A stretch of DNA of 64,000 nucleotides, from NCBI GenBank assembly GCA_947629175.1, contig CANRCT010000007.1:1-64000 (forward strand), written 5' to 3'. Shown piece by piece: positions 24,884-33,342 of this stretch (position 1 is the stretch's first letter; each line of letters starts with the position of its first letter). The notes below the pieces were generated by a model. It saw only the letters and a list, made by a program, of their open reading frames with translations. It was not told where the DNA came from and made no database searches. Origin of the DNA: an uncultured Muribaculaceae bacterium (GTDB taxonomy: Bacteria; Bacteroidota; Bacteroidia; Bacteroidales; Muribaculaceae). Position numbers and translations under genes: made by a program.

Positions 24884-26451
24884 GTCGTTTTCGGTATGAG
24901 TGTCACTAAAGGCACGAGCATCTCCTCCATCGAGATGCCTCCGTGCTGAAATGTCCCGCGGTAATATTGCGCATAATGGTTGAAATTGTTGGGATAGGCG
25001 AAGAAGTCGCGTCCGGTTGCGAAGACGTATTCCTCTCCGATCCGTTTTACGGGGAGCCCGATTTCGGCCGGACGGTCGGCCACCATCACTTCACGGGCGT
25101 TGTAGTCCATGCCGCGGCCCGCTTTGTAGCGAAGGTTGGTGGTGAGCGTGCGGTCGCCGACGATGCGCTGCGGGGTGGTCACACGGATGGTGCCGTGGTC
25201 GGTGGCGAGCACCACCTTGCGGCCCGTGGCGGCCATGCGGCTGAACATTTCGAGCGTGGGGGAGTGGCGCAGCCACGACTCCGTGATCGAGAGATATGCG
25301 GCGTCAGTGGAGGCGAGCTCGCGCACCGTGCGCGATTCGGTGCGGGCGTGCGACAGCATGTCGATGAAGTTGATCACCACGGCGTTGAGCCGGCATGCCT
25401 CCTTGTCGGCCATCGAGGCGATGAACTCTTCGCACCCTTCGGAGTCGAATATCTTCGAGTAGCTGAATCTTTCGCGAAGCCCGTAGCGTTCGAGCTGCAT
25501 GGCGAGAAGCCGCTCCTCGGCCGGATTTTTCGACTCCTCCGCGTCCTCCTCCACCCACAGATCGGGCCACCGGCGCTTTATCTCCGAGGGCATCATGCCA
25601 GCGAATATGGCATTGCGGGCATATTGTGTCGAAGTGGGAAGTATAGACATCGAAAGGGTCTCGTCGCTGAAGGTGAAGAGATTGGTCAGCAGTGATTTCA
25701 GCGTCAGCCACTGGTCGAGCCTGAAATTGTCGATCACCACCAGCCACATCGGTTCCTCTTTAAGAAGAGGTATCACCCGCGCCCCGATCAGCCCCGGACT
25801 CGTCAGTTTCTCGCTGAGCAGAAGGTCGCGGTAGTTGCGGCGTATGTATTTTGCAAATACGGAGTTGGCCTCGTCGACCTGCGTGGCCAGTATCGAGGCC
25901 ATCTCGGCAGTGTCGGCCTGCAGCGTATGGGTCTGCGCGGAGAGCTCTGTCTGCCAGTAGACGAGGCGACGGTAGAGATCTTTCCAGTCGTCGAGCGACG
26001 CGCACTGCGCTATCCCTGCCGATATGGCTGCGAACTCGGAGCGGTAGCCCGATGTCGACGTGTCGGCCACCAGCCGGCGCCCGTCGAGTATCTTCTTTAT
26101 CGACAGCAGTATCTGGTTGGGGTTGACAGGCTTTATCAGGTAGTCGGCTATGCGGGAGCCGATAGCCCGCTCCATGATGTTCTCCTCCTCGCTTTTGGTG
26201 ATCATGATGACCGGCAGCTGCGGATGCTGCTGCTTGATCTGCTGGAGCGTCTGGAGGCCGGTGATGCCCGGCATATGTTCGTCGAGTATCACCAGATCGT
26301 AGTCAGAAGCTGCAAGAGCCTCGATGGCGTCGGATCCGGAGCAGACGGTGGCAAGTTCATACCCCTTGCCCTCCAGAAACATTATGTGGGGCCTGAGCAT
26401 GTCTATCTCGTCGTCGGCCCAGAGTATTCGCGGTTGGCGGTTGTTAGTCAT
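24880..26451 (-). CDS. porX: PorX: response regulator with PglZ/alkaline-phosphatase-like effector domain
   Basis: A 523-residue protein. The start at 26451 (MTNNRQPRILWADDEIDML) follows a near-perfect promoter. Residues 7-120 are a receiver domain: Asp13-Asp14, phospho-acceptor Asp57 in LVILDEHMPG, Thr85/Lys86 and Lys107 in YLIKPVNP. After a helical linker, residues ~200-520 form a PglZ domain of the alkaline-phosphatase superfamily (VVIDNFRLDQW, FIDMLSHARTE, VLATDHGTIRV). In Porphyromonas gingivalis PorX, with PorY, controls T9SS genes, and its PglZ domain cuts cyclic or linear oligonucleotides. T9SS-type cargo genes lie next to it. Confidence 0.93.
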   Translation of the reverse strand: MTNNRQPRILWADDEIDMLRPHIMFLEGKGYELATVCSGSDAIEALAASDYDLVILDEHMPGITGLQTLQQIKQQHPQLPVIMITKSEEENIMERAIGSRIADYLIKPVNPNQILLSIKKILDGRRLVADTSTSGYRSEFAAISAGIAQCASLDDWKDLYRRLVYWQTELSAQTHTLQADTAEMASILATQVDEANSVFAKYIRRNYRDLLLSEKLTSPGLIGARVIPLLKEEPMWLVVIDNFRLDQWLTLKSLLTNLFTFSDETLSMSILPTSTQYARNAIFAGMMPSEIKRRWPDLWVEEDAEESKNPAEERLLAMQLERYGLRERFSYSKIFDSEGCEEFIASMADKEACRLNAVVINFIDMLSHARTESRTVRELASTDAAYLSITESWLRHSPTLEMFSRMAATGRKVVLATDHGTIRVTTPQRIVGDRTLTTNLRYKAGRGMDYNAREVMVADRPAEIGLPVKRIGEEYVFATGRDFFAYPNNFNHYAQYYRGTFQHGGISMEEMLVPLVTLIPKTT

Positions 26452-26457
26452 TTGGAG

Positions 26458-26489
26458 CAAAATTAGTGAAATTCCCGGTAATCGGCAAA
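26458..26489 (-). promoter_or_regulatory. Promoter of porX-tsaE
   Basis: Minus strand: TTTG (-33) at 26486-26489 and TAATTTTG (-7) at 26458-26465, spacer 20 bp, one of the best consensus matches in the window. Six bases separate the -7 box from the ATG, predicting a leaderless transcript. Confidence 0.75.
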
Positions 26490-26527
26490 TCGCGTCCATA
26501 CCGGAGGATTCCGATCTCAAAAATCAG

Positions 26528-26562
26528 CGGGGCCGCAGCGCGCTCTGCGCCGCGGCCCCGCG
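26528..26562 (-). terminator. Terminator after giant gene 1
   Basis: 10-bp stem GCGGGGCCGC / GCGGCCCCGC with an inner GCGC stem, followed on the minus strand by TGATTTTTGA. Confidence 0.85.
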
Positions 26563-26591
26563 GGGATAAAGGGATAGGTGAAATTTTCGGT

Positions 26592-29500
26592 TTATTTTAC
26601 AAGCACCTTGGTAGAGCTTCCGTCGGGGATGACCACGATGTAGATGCCCTTGCGGAGGCCTTCGGGGCGCACCTGGCGTCCGGCAGTGTCGTAGATGCGG
26701 CTGCCGGCGGGAGCTACGATGCTGTCGCCTTCGACTCTGACGGCTTTAGGGGCCTCATCCTCTCCGATGCCGTCGATTCCGGTAATGCCCGGGTTGACCC
26801 ATACGCTCACTTCGGCAACGACGCCGGGCTTCTTGCCGTTTTCCACGAGTACGGCCATCACGAGAGTGCTCTCGGTGACGTCGAAGGGCTTGTCATACTT
26901 CGTCCATCCGTCGGGGAATGTCTTTCCGGCGTCGGTGGTGTAGTAGATCTCGTAGCCGGGGGCTGCGGCTCCGTCAGGCTCAATCTTTACGAGCACCTTA
27001 GCGGGATCGCTGTCGTCGAGGCTGAACTTCACGCGTCCGCTGACTGTCGGATCGGGCTCCGAGGGCTGTTCGGGCTGCTGGGGCTGCGCGGCAGGCACGG
27101 TGATGTAGGCGCGTGCTATTGATCCGGGTTCGCAGCCGTTCTCAATGAGGATAGCCTTGACGGTGGCGCTTTCAGTCAGGTCGAACGGAGCGGTGTAAAG
27201 AGTGGATGCGGCGGTGGGGTTGGTGCCGTCGGTGGTGTAGCGGATGGCGTAGGAACCTTCGGCGAGATCGGCTGACGGACGCAGGGCGACGCTCACCTTG
27301 CCGCCCTCAGGGGCCGGAGTGGCGGTGAACTCTATGTCGCCGCTGACGGTCACTTTCTCAAGGGTCAGATGGGTGTGGACGCTCTCGGTCATTCCGGGGG
27401 CCACAGCTTTGGCGTGGATCATGCAGCCGGTCTCCACGGCTATCGGGCTGAAGTATTCGAACCACTCCTCGTTGTCGAACGAATAGTAGATCCGTGCGTC
27501 GCGCACATTGTCGGCCGAGAAGCTTACGGCGGCCATGTCGGTGAAGCGGGCCTGAAACTCGTTTTCGGATGTCTCTGTCATTGTCAGCGCGCCCTGCACG
27601 TCAACGCTGACGGCCGGAGTGCGCACCAGATGGATCGCCGATACGGGCCAGAGCTCTACCTCGGGCTCGTCGGCCGCGCCGGCAGCCTCGCCGAGCATCA
27701 CGAAGCCTGTGATGTCGTAGGCCTCGCCGTCGGCGAAGTCAAGATCTGTGTCGGTGAGATTGCCCTGTGCATCGGTCTCCTGTATCTTCACGTCGCCGAG
27801 ATTGCCGTTCATGAGCGGGTGGCTCTGGCTGCCGTCGAGTGTCGTGATAGTGAACGGCGCTCCGGCGGCGCGGGCCGTCACGGCCTTGGCGGTCACATTG
27901 CTTACGGTGACGAGGCGCCGTGCGCTGGCGGCTGTCAGTGCGTTCACCTGGTCGGGTTTCACTGTGATCTGCTCGCTTTGTGCGATGTCGTCGGGAGCTA
28001 TGGCCTCGGGGGTGTCATAGTGGCTTGCGTCGGCCATGATGTTGCCGTTGGCGTCAGTGCTCTTCACTGCCAGCAGATGCTGCAGATAGCTTCCGGCGGG
28101 ATATTTGTCGGTATCCCATCCGCCCTCTCTGTAGACGGGGAGGAAGTGTCCCACGGGGCCTGCCACGAACAGATAGTCGCCGCCGGCGGCCACGATCTGC
28201 AGCTTGCTCGTGAAGCGGTAGGTCATTCCCTCGCGGCCTGCGCGCAGGAAGTTGAGGATGTATTGCACTTCGCTGACGGCGTTTCTGAACGTCATGCTCT
28301 TCTCTTCAGTCGGGTTGAGTCCCGGAGCGGCTGCAAACGCGCGTATGACGGCGTCGTCAGTCAGTTCGATCTCGGCTCTGGAGGCGTCGACGCGGGTGCG
28401 GCCATCCACGTTGTTGCGCGGGTCGGTGCCGTCGGCGGTGTAGTATATGGCTACGGTCTCGCCCTGCGCCGGAGTGTAATTGATCACGGCTTTGCCCTGT
28501 ACGAAGTGCTGTATGCCGTCGATCACCTGTCCGTCGCCCTCGAAGCTGATGCCCAGTTCGCCGGTCAGGCTGTTGGCGGCGGTGAAGTCTGTCGGAGCGA
28601 ATGCGTAGCCTACGGTGCCGTCAGACTTGTCGTCGCGCACCACTACGCCGCTGATGGTAAAGCCTTCGCCCTCCTTCCACATCGTGTGCCATCCCTGCGT
28701 GCGGGGGAATACATCGAATGTCAGCGCAGGCTCGTTTTTGATGTCGAGCGTGTAGGCGTAGTCGGATACGTCGGATCCGGTGCGCTTCACGCGGACATTG
28801 CGCAGCTCCACGTAGGTCATGCGCTGATCCTCGCCGAAGGCCACTTTGGAGTAGTGGCTGTCGGAGGCGGCGTCGACGTAGTTCACGTCGATCACCTCGG
28901 GCTTGAAATCATTCTGATCCGTGGCTTTGCCGGCGTACTTGAATGTGCGGGCGTAGCCGGAGGAGTTGCTGATGATGTTGCCGCTGAGCTTCATGCCGTC
29001 GTGGCCCACGAGAGCGAAGTTCTCTATGATGTCGCCCGCTTCGAGGCCGCGCATGGTGGTTCCGTCGTTGAACTGCGGGTTGCTCCAGCCGTTTTCGTTG
29101 TAGATGAGCAGGTATTTCATGGCGGGATCCGTGGCAGCGGCGTCGTTGCAGTCGCTCACGTAGAGATAATAGTCGGTGGTCTTGCGGATCACGGCCCGGC
29201 CTTTGAGGCGGTAATAGTGCTCCGAGCCGTCATATCCGGCCTCGGCGCGGCGGTCGATCTCAGCCTGCTTGAACCCGGCTATTGAGTTGACTTCATCTGC
29301 TTCATGGCGCGTGATCTTCACCTTGGCGGGCCGCAGGCTCTCCATGCCGTTGACGCGGGCGCAGACGGCCAGATATGTGGTGGCGTTCTTTTCGAGCGGC
29401 AGCTTGAACGTGCCTTTTTTACCGGTTACCGTAACACCTGTGTCGTCGGGTTTGGCCTGGTCGAGAAGTTCGGAAGAGGCCGCTGTCTTGAACAGGAAAG

Positions 29501-32500
29501 TGACGTCGTCGGCGTTGGCCGGACTTTCGACAGTGAATTCGACCTCTTCCGATATTGCGTTGACAGGAATGAATCCGTTCTCCGGCGTTCCGTCAATCAG
29601 GTTGGGCGCGTAGAGCACCGGCGTGCCGGGGCAGGCGAGCGTGGCTTCGGTGGGGAACAGGGCGAGATCGCCGTTGAGCTGGCCCACGTAGCCGGTCACC
29701 TTGTAGAGAGCGCCTTTGACAAGGGCGTTGATGTCGTCGTCGAACTTATATCCGGTCGACGAAACGTCGAGGTGGTTGTAGAGGGTCAGCTCCATGCCGT
29801 CGGCGGTGCGCACCCTGTTGGCGCTTCCGAGCCAGGTGAGCGAGCGGAGGCTTACCTTGCGGGCGAAGTCGGTCTTGACGGCGATCTCCGTGCGCAGCTC
29901 CGGCTCCTGCTTTGCAGCGTAGTCGGCCGATGTGGCGAAGGCATCCCAATCAGCGCCGTCCTGGTAGGCCAGATAGGATTCTCCGGCGGTTGGGGTGACG
30001 AGTATCTCGGGCATCAGGCCCTCGCCGTCGTTGGTGACGGTCTTCGACAGGCGTGCAATGATGCTTCCGGCGGGGATCACCAGCTCCTGTCCCTGATGCT
30101 GCGCGCCGTTGGCAAACTGCAGGTATTTGAGCCGGGTGAGTGCTGTCGTAAGTGGCGCTCCCTCTCCGCTGATCACCATTTTCAGCGTATTGCCGTCGGC
30201 GTCGATGAGATAGGTGTAGGCTGTCATGACTCCGTCGGTGGCGGCGGTGCGGGTCATGTAGCAGCCCATTATCTTCATCGGCTCGTCGATCTGCACGAGA
30301 GCGTTGGCGTCGGTCGACGTCCACTCCTCGGCCTTTATCCGCCGGGCTTCGATAAGCTCGAAGTCCATCACGGTGGTGGCGCTGGCCTGATTGTAGACGG
30401 GATCCCAGATGCGGGCGTACATGCGGCCGTCGCACTCCACGTTCATGATGAAGCCGTCGGGGGCGTCGGTCCACTGCTCAGGCTGCTGGCCGGGCCATAC
30501 CGCTCCCTCCGCTTTCACAAAAGCATACTGAAGCTGCTGGCTCCCTTCCCAGACGATCTTTTCAGGATTCACGCTGATGGAGTTGACGAAGCGGGTGACG
30601 GTGCCTTTTGTGTCGCCGAGGCTCTGGGGCATGATCGACGGAGCTGTCGGCACGGTGTGGTGCAGATGTATGCTCGTCAGTCCGCTTGCCACGAATTCGT
30701 AGGCATCCTCGTCGGGCGTGGTCACCGCGCGCAGATGCAGATAGATGTCGGCCGGACGGCGTCCGCTGCCGTCGCCGGCAACGGGGAAGAGAAGGTCGTT
30801 GATGTTGACGCTGTTCTCTCTCTGGAAGAGCAGGAGGTCTTTGCCATTGTACTGGGTCGTCGACTTCACATCTGTGTCACACGTGCGCCATTCAGTGCCG
30901 GCGTCGGGTTCCGCAGTGGTCGCCAGCTGATATTGCAGCCGCGGCTCGCCCGCTGCGCCATAGTGGTTGCCGAGAGCAAGGAGCAGCTGAGTGCCCAAAA
31001 TCACAGGCTCCGCATATGAGCTGAGCGCGTTCATCGACGACGGCTTCACTTCTTTATTCATGTGATTATAGTAGAATGATTCACTCCACTCGGTCACCAC
31101 CGGAGTCGCCGGCTTGGCCGGCTTCGCCTTGACGATATGCAGCGTCGTCACCTCGCTGGTGACAGTCCCTTCCGGCAAGTTTCCGTCGAAGTCCCTTGCG
31201 TTAGTGACAGCTCGCAGATGGAGATAACATTCTTTTCTGTCGTTGAAAAAGAATGTTTTGGCGATCATTTTAGAATTTTCAATAGAAACTGCGAAATTAT
31301 ATGTTTGCTCGAAAGAATCTCCTTCTTCAAACAATAGATATTTCGGATAGTCTTCTATAGGAGCGGTCAATTGGAGCCATGAACCATCTGTGTCAGGAGT
31401 ATCGGAGGTGGATACTTGTGCCTCTACGAAGGGCCCAGTCCCATCTGGTGTAAGAGTATAAGCTGACTGTAGATTGAGCAACAGGTGGTTGGCCTGTAGG
31501 GCGATACCATTCTCATTGTTGGCAGTCTTAAAACTGGAAGGATTGAAATCGTCTAAATAAAATTTTTGCGAAAGGTATTGGCCTTCGGTACGCAGCTTGA
31601 AATTCTCGGTATAGCCGACGACCATCGGCTTGGCCAAAGCCACGCGTCGGCATTTTACGGTAGTCACCTCGCCGAAGTTTTTGTTGCCGAACGGATCCTC
31701 GCCGCAATATGCCACGAGGTTGAGCTTGATTGAGCTGCCGGTCTCCAGCGAGGGAAGCGTTATCTTGCCGTCGGCGGGCAGCTCGGTGCCTTTCGTCTTG
31801 GGGTCGTCATCGAGGAAAGAGTAGTAGACCGTTTCAACTCCCAATGGCTTCTCGATAGTGATTTCGCCCTTTTCGGCCATTGTCTCGAACGTCGCGTCGC
31901 CGTATTCCACTTTCGGAACGGCTACGCGACGGCACGGCACCTGAAGCACATTGCCTATGCTTCCATCATCCTCAACAGCCGCTACATGCACTACCTTGTT
32001 GGCACCGATCTCTAAACCCATGATCATCATGCCAATGTCTGACACATCTGTGGAATGTTGGGCGAGATCCACAGTCTCTCCCGGGTCGGCTACTGTGTAA
32101 ACATATTTTACGCCGTATTCTTGTTTGATATTCAGAATTAACTGATCGTCGATGGTTTGCAGTTCCCCGTCGACCATCATGGGAAAAGTCTTAGAGTTTA
32201 TTATCTCATCTGACAGCGTCGGAGCCGGAGATTTGACAGCTCTGACAATGCCAAGATGACCTATGCGAAGTGTTGAATAGTCGGTGTTATCTGTAACCTT
32301 GAACTTTATTTCAGTCTGTGGAATTTTTGGCGTAAATATGAGAGATCCATCGCTAAAACTCCAGTCACCATCAACACTATTAGTTACGGAGATAAGATTA
32401 AGATTACTCTCTGTAAAGGGTTTGGATGTAGTGTTATTATAAGCGTCCCCAAATACCACTCGGTTGATGGGATATTCCGTTGTGTTGGTTGAGGTAATGA

Positions 32501-32909
32501 CGATTTCAGGTTTGATAGTGCTAGAATAGATATGAAGCCTCTTAATGTTACCTGAAGCAAAGCAATATGCACCGGCGGGTGATGAATAGGCTATTCTAGG
32601 GGAAAAAGTGATTTTATATATACTGCTATTATCTTTGAAAAATTCAAAGTAATCTACGGCTGCGCATCCCGTTTTGAGGTTTCCTGGTCCGGAAAATGAT
32701 TCAAGTGCAAAGTTACCGGAACTCATCACAGGCATATATTTGCCGTATACTTTAGCGGTATATTCCTTGGACTCAGCTCCATCTCCAATTTTGTTGAAGG
32801 TGCCTGATGTTCCGGTTGAAGTTGAAAATTTCAAGAAGATTTCTTCTTCGGCTGCCCATGACGGGAGCGAGGCCATAAGGATGGCCAATAAAAATAATAG
32901 TCTTTTCAT
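26592..32909 (-). CDS. Giant secreted multidomain protein with T9SS-like C-terminus (paralog 1)
   Basis: A 2,105-residue protein; the start at 32909 gives signal MKRLLFLLAILMASLPSWAA. The N-terminal ~250 residues are unrecognised. Then come repeated modules resembling chitobiase-type C-terminal/Ig domains, each with a YYT.DG-like strand: ~361 (VYYSFLDDDP), ~1490 (IYYTADGTDPRNN), ~1813, ~1891 (IRYTTDGTNPTAAS) and ~1990 (IYYTTDAGK). OB-fold-like segments lie near ~1220 and ~1560 (YRFTSKLQIVAAGGDYLFVA). The last ~50 residues (SRIYDTAGRQVRPEGLRKGI then a basic end) resemble a T9SS type A sorting domain, so export and surface attachment are likely. No catalytic site seen. Composition is uneven: the 5' third is AT-rich in patches. 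Confidence 0.8.
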   Translation of the reverse strand: MKRLLFLLAILMASLPSWAAEEEIFLKFSTSTGTSGTFNKIGDGAESKEYTAKVYGKYMPVMSSGNFALESFSGPGNLKTGCAAVDYFEFFKDNSSIYKITFSPRIAYSSPAGAYCFASGNIKRLHIYSSTIKPEIVITSTNTTEYPINRVVFGDAYNNTTSKPFTESNLNLISVTNSVDGDWSFSDGSLIFTPKIPQTEIKFKVTDNTDYSTLRIGHLGIVRAVKSPAPTLSDEIINSKTFPMMVDGELQTIDDQLILNIKQEYGVKYVYTVADPGETVDLAQHSTDVSDIGMMIMGLEIGANKVVHVAAVEDDGSIGNVLQVPCRRVAVPKVEYGDATFETMAEKGEITIEKPLGVETVYYSFLDDDPKTKGTELPADGKITLPSLETGSSIKLNLVAYCGEDPFGNKNFGEVTTVKCRRVALAKPMVVGYTENFKLRTEGQYLSQKFYLDDFNPSSFKTANNENGIALQANHLLLNLQSAYTLTPDGTGPFVEAQVSTSDTPDTDGSWLQLTAPIEDYPKYLLFEEGDSFEQTYNFAVSIENSKMIAKTFFFNDRKECYLHLRAVTNARDFDGNLPEGTVTSEVTTLHIVKAKPAKPATPVVTEWSESFYYNHMNKEVKPSSMNALSSYAEPVILGTQLLLALGNHYGAAGEPRLQYQLATTAEPDAGTEWRTCDTDVKSTTQYNGKDLLLFQRENSVNINDLLFPVAGDGSGRRPADIYLHLRAVTTPDEDAYEFVASGLTSIHLHHTVPTAPSIMPQSLGDTKGTVTRFVNSISVNPEKIVWEGSQQLQYAFVKAEGAVWPGQQPEQWTDAPDGFIMNVECDGRMYARIWDPVYNQASATTVMDFELIEARRIKAEEWTSTDANALVQIDEPMKIMGCYMTRTAATDGVMTAYTYLIDADGNTLKMVISGEGAPLTTALTRLKYLQFANGAQHQGQELVIPAGSIIARLSKTVTNDGEGLMPEILVTPTAGESYLAYQDGADWDAFATSADYAAKQEPELRTEIAVKTDFARKVSLRSLTWLGSANRVRTADGMELTLYNHLDVSSTGYKFDDDINALVKGALYKVTGYVGQLNGDLALFPTEATLACPGTPVLYAPNLIDGTPENGFIPVNAISEEVEFTVESPANADDVTFLFKTAASSELLDQAKPDDTGVTVTGKKGTFKLPLEKNATTYLAVCARVNGMESLRPAKVKITRHEADEVNSIAGFKQAEIDRRAEAGYDGSEHYYRLKGRAVIRKTTDYYLYVSDCNDAAATDPAMKYLLIYNENGWSNPQFNDGTTMRGLEAGDIIENFALVGHDGMKLSGNIISNSSGYARTFKYAGKATDQNDFKPEVIDVNYVDAASDSHYSKVAFGEDQRMTYVELRNVRVKRTGSDVSDYAYTLDIKNEPALTFDVFPRTQGWHTMWKEGEGFTISGVVVRDDKSDGTVGYAFAPTDFTAANSLTGELGISFEGDGQVIDGIQHFVQGKAVINYTPAQGETVAIYYTADGTDPRNNVDGRTRVDASRAEIELTDDAVIRAFAAAPGLNPTEEKSMTFRNAVSEVQYILNFLRAGREGMTYRFTSKLQIVAAGGDYLFVAGPVGHFLPVYREGGWDTDKYPAGSYLQHLLAVKSTDANGNIMADASHYDTPEAIAPDDIAQSEQITVKPDQVNALTAASARRLVTVSNVTAKAVTARAAGAPFTITTLDGSQSHPLMNGNLGDVKIQETDAQGNLTDTDLDFADGEAYDITGFVMLGEAAGAADEPEVELWPVSAIHLVRTPAVSVDVQGALTMTETSENEFQARFTDMAAVSFSADNVRDARIYYSFDNEEWFEYFSPIAVETGCMIHAKAVAPGMTESVHTHLTLEKVTVSGDIEFTATPAPEGGKVSVALRPSADLAEGSYAIRYTTDGTNPTAASTLYTAPFDLTESATVKAILIENGCEPGSIARAYITVPAAQPQQPEQPSEPDPTVSGRVKFSLDDSDPAKVLVKIEPDGAAAPGYEIYYTTDAGKTFPDGWTKYDKPFDVTESTLVMAVLVENGKKPGVVAEVSVWVNPGITGIDGIGEDEAPKAVRVEGDSIVAPAGSRIYDTAGRQVRPEGLRKGIYIVVIPDGSSTKVLVK
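26842..27075. repeat. 234-bp block identical to 33593-33826 (copy 1)
   Basis: By eye, this stretch near the 3' end of giant gene 1 is identical base for base to 33593-33826 in giant gene 2. Flanking bases on both sides also match well, but with scattered changes. It encodes the last chitobiase-like module. Confidence 0.85.
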
Positions 32910-33010
32910 CCCTGTATAATTGTTAATTAATGAATAATCCTGTATAAGTGGCGAAGTAAGGATACGACGCTTTGCCACAACACATTAAATGGTGCTATGG
33001 ATCAATGCAA

Positions 33011-33018
33011 CAAAAGTA
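33011..33018 (-). promoter_or_regulatory. -7 element TACTTTTG of giant gene 1
   Basis: Minus-strand TACTTTTG fits TAnnTTTG and lies 101 bp before the start codon. The expected -33 position falls in a G8 run (33033-33040) instead of TTTG. Giant gene 2 has a -7-like element at nearly the same distance, and both leaders end with TACAGGG before ATGAAAAGA. Confidence 0.5.
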
Positions 33019-33032
33019 AATCAATTATTTTA

Positions 33033-33040
33033 CCCCCCCC
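33033..33040. repeat. Homopolymer C8/G8 tract in the promoter region
   Basis: Eight C on the plus strand (G8 on the transcribed direction of giant gene 1), 14 bp upstream of the -7 box, where the -33 box is expected. The equivalent place before giant gene 2 reads only GGG. Confidence 0.8.
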
Positions 33041-33158
33041 ATTTTTAACGCTCGTTAACACTAAATGTAATTAAATTGTAAATTTGCGTCGCGATCAGTC
33101 GACAGCCGCCGGATATGCCGCCGGCGGATCATCTGGTAGGGACGCGATATATCGCGTC

Positions 33159-33209
33159 CGCGCCCGGATGGCCCCCGCATCCGGATGGCCCCCGCGCCCG
33201 GATGGCCAC
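33159..33209. repeat. Three 17-bp direct repeats inside the composite element
   Basis: CGCGCCCGGATGGCCCC, CGCATCCGGATGGCCCC and CGCGCCCGGATGGCCAC follow each other without gaps. Confidence 0.8.
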
Positions 33210-33218
33210 TAATATGAT

Positions 33219-33253
33219 ACCGGGGATCGCAGCGCGTTGCTGCGACCCCCGGT
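33219..33253. terminator. GC-rich hairpin inside the composite element
   Basis: 15-bp stem with one mismatch (ACCGGGGATCGCAGC arm) and a 5-nt loop. It lies downstream of giant gene 2 on the minus strand and could terminate it, though no T-run follows; it may simply be part of the REP-like structure. Confidence 0.5.
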
Positions 33254-33342
33254 GGATGGTTTCGATAGGCGGACGCGATATATCGTGTCCCTACCAGATG
33301 ATTCGGACAATTCCGATGATTCTGATAATTCCGCTCCTGCTT

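Larger units (their letters stand above)
33128..33302. repeat. Composite element: inverted pair of REP-like palindromes
   Basis: Two 34-nt arms (33128-33161 and 33269-33302) are inverted copies with one mismatch. Each contains the palindrome core GACGCGATATATCGCGTC or GACGCGATATATCGTGTC, flanked by CATCTGGTAGG. Between them lie three 17-bp direct repeats and a strong hairpin. This arrangement is like a REP doublet (REPIN/BIME). Related single palindromes lie at 40051 and 51495. The rest of the 433-bp gap 32910-33342 holds the giant gene 1 leader and an AT-rich stretch. Confidence 0.75.

Noticed and set aside
27369-29285. 638-residue plus-strand ORF over giant gene 1
   Set aside because: Shadow created by GC-rich codon use; no recognisable protein features.
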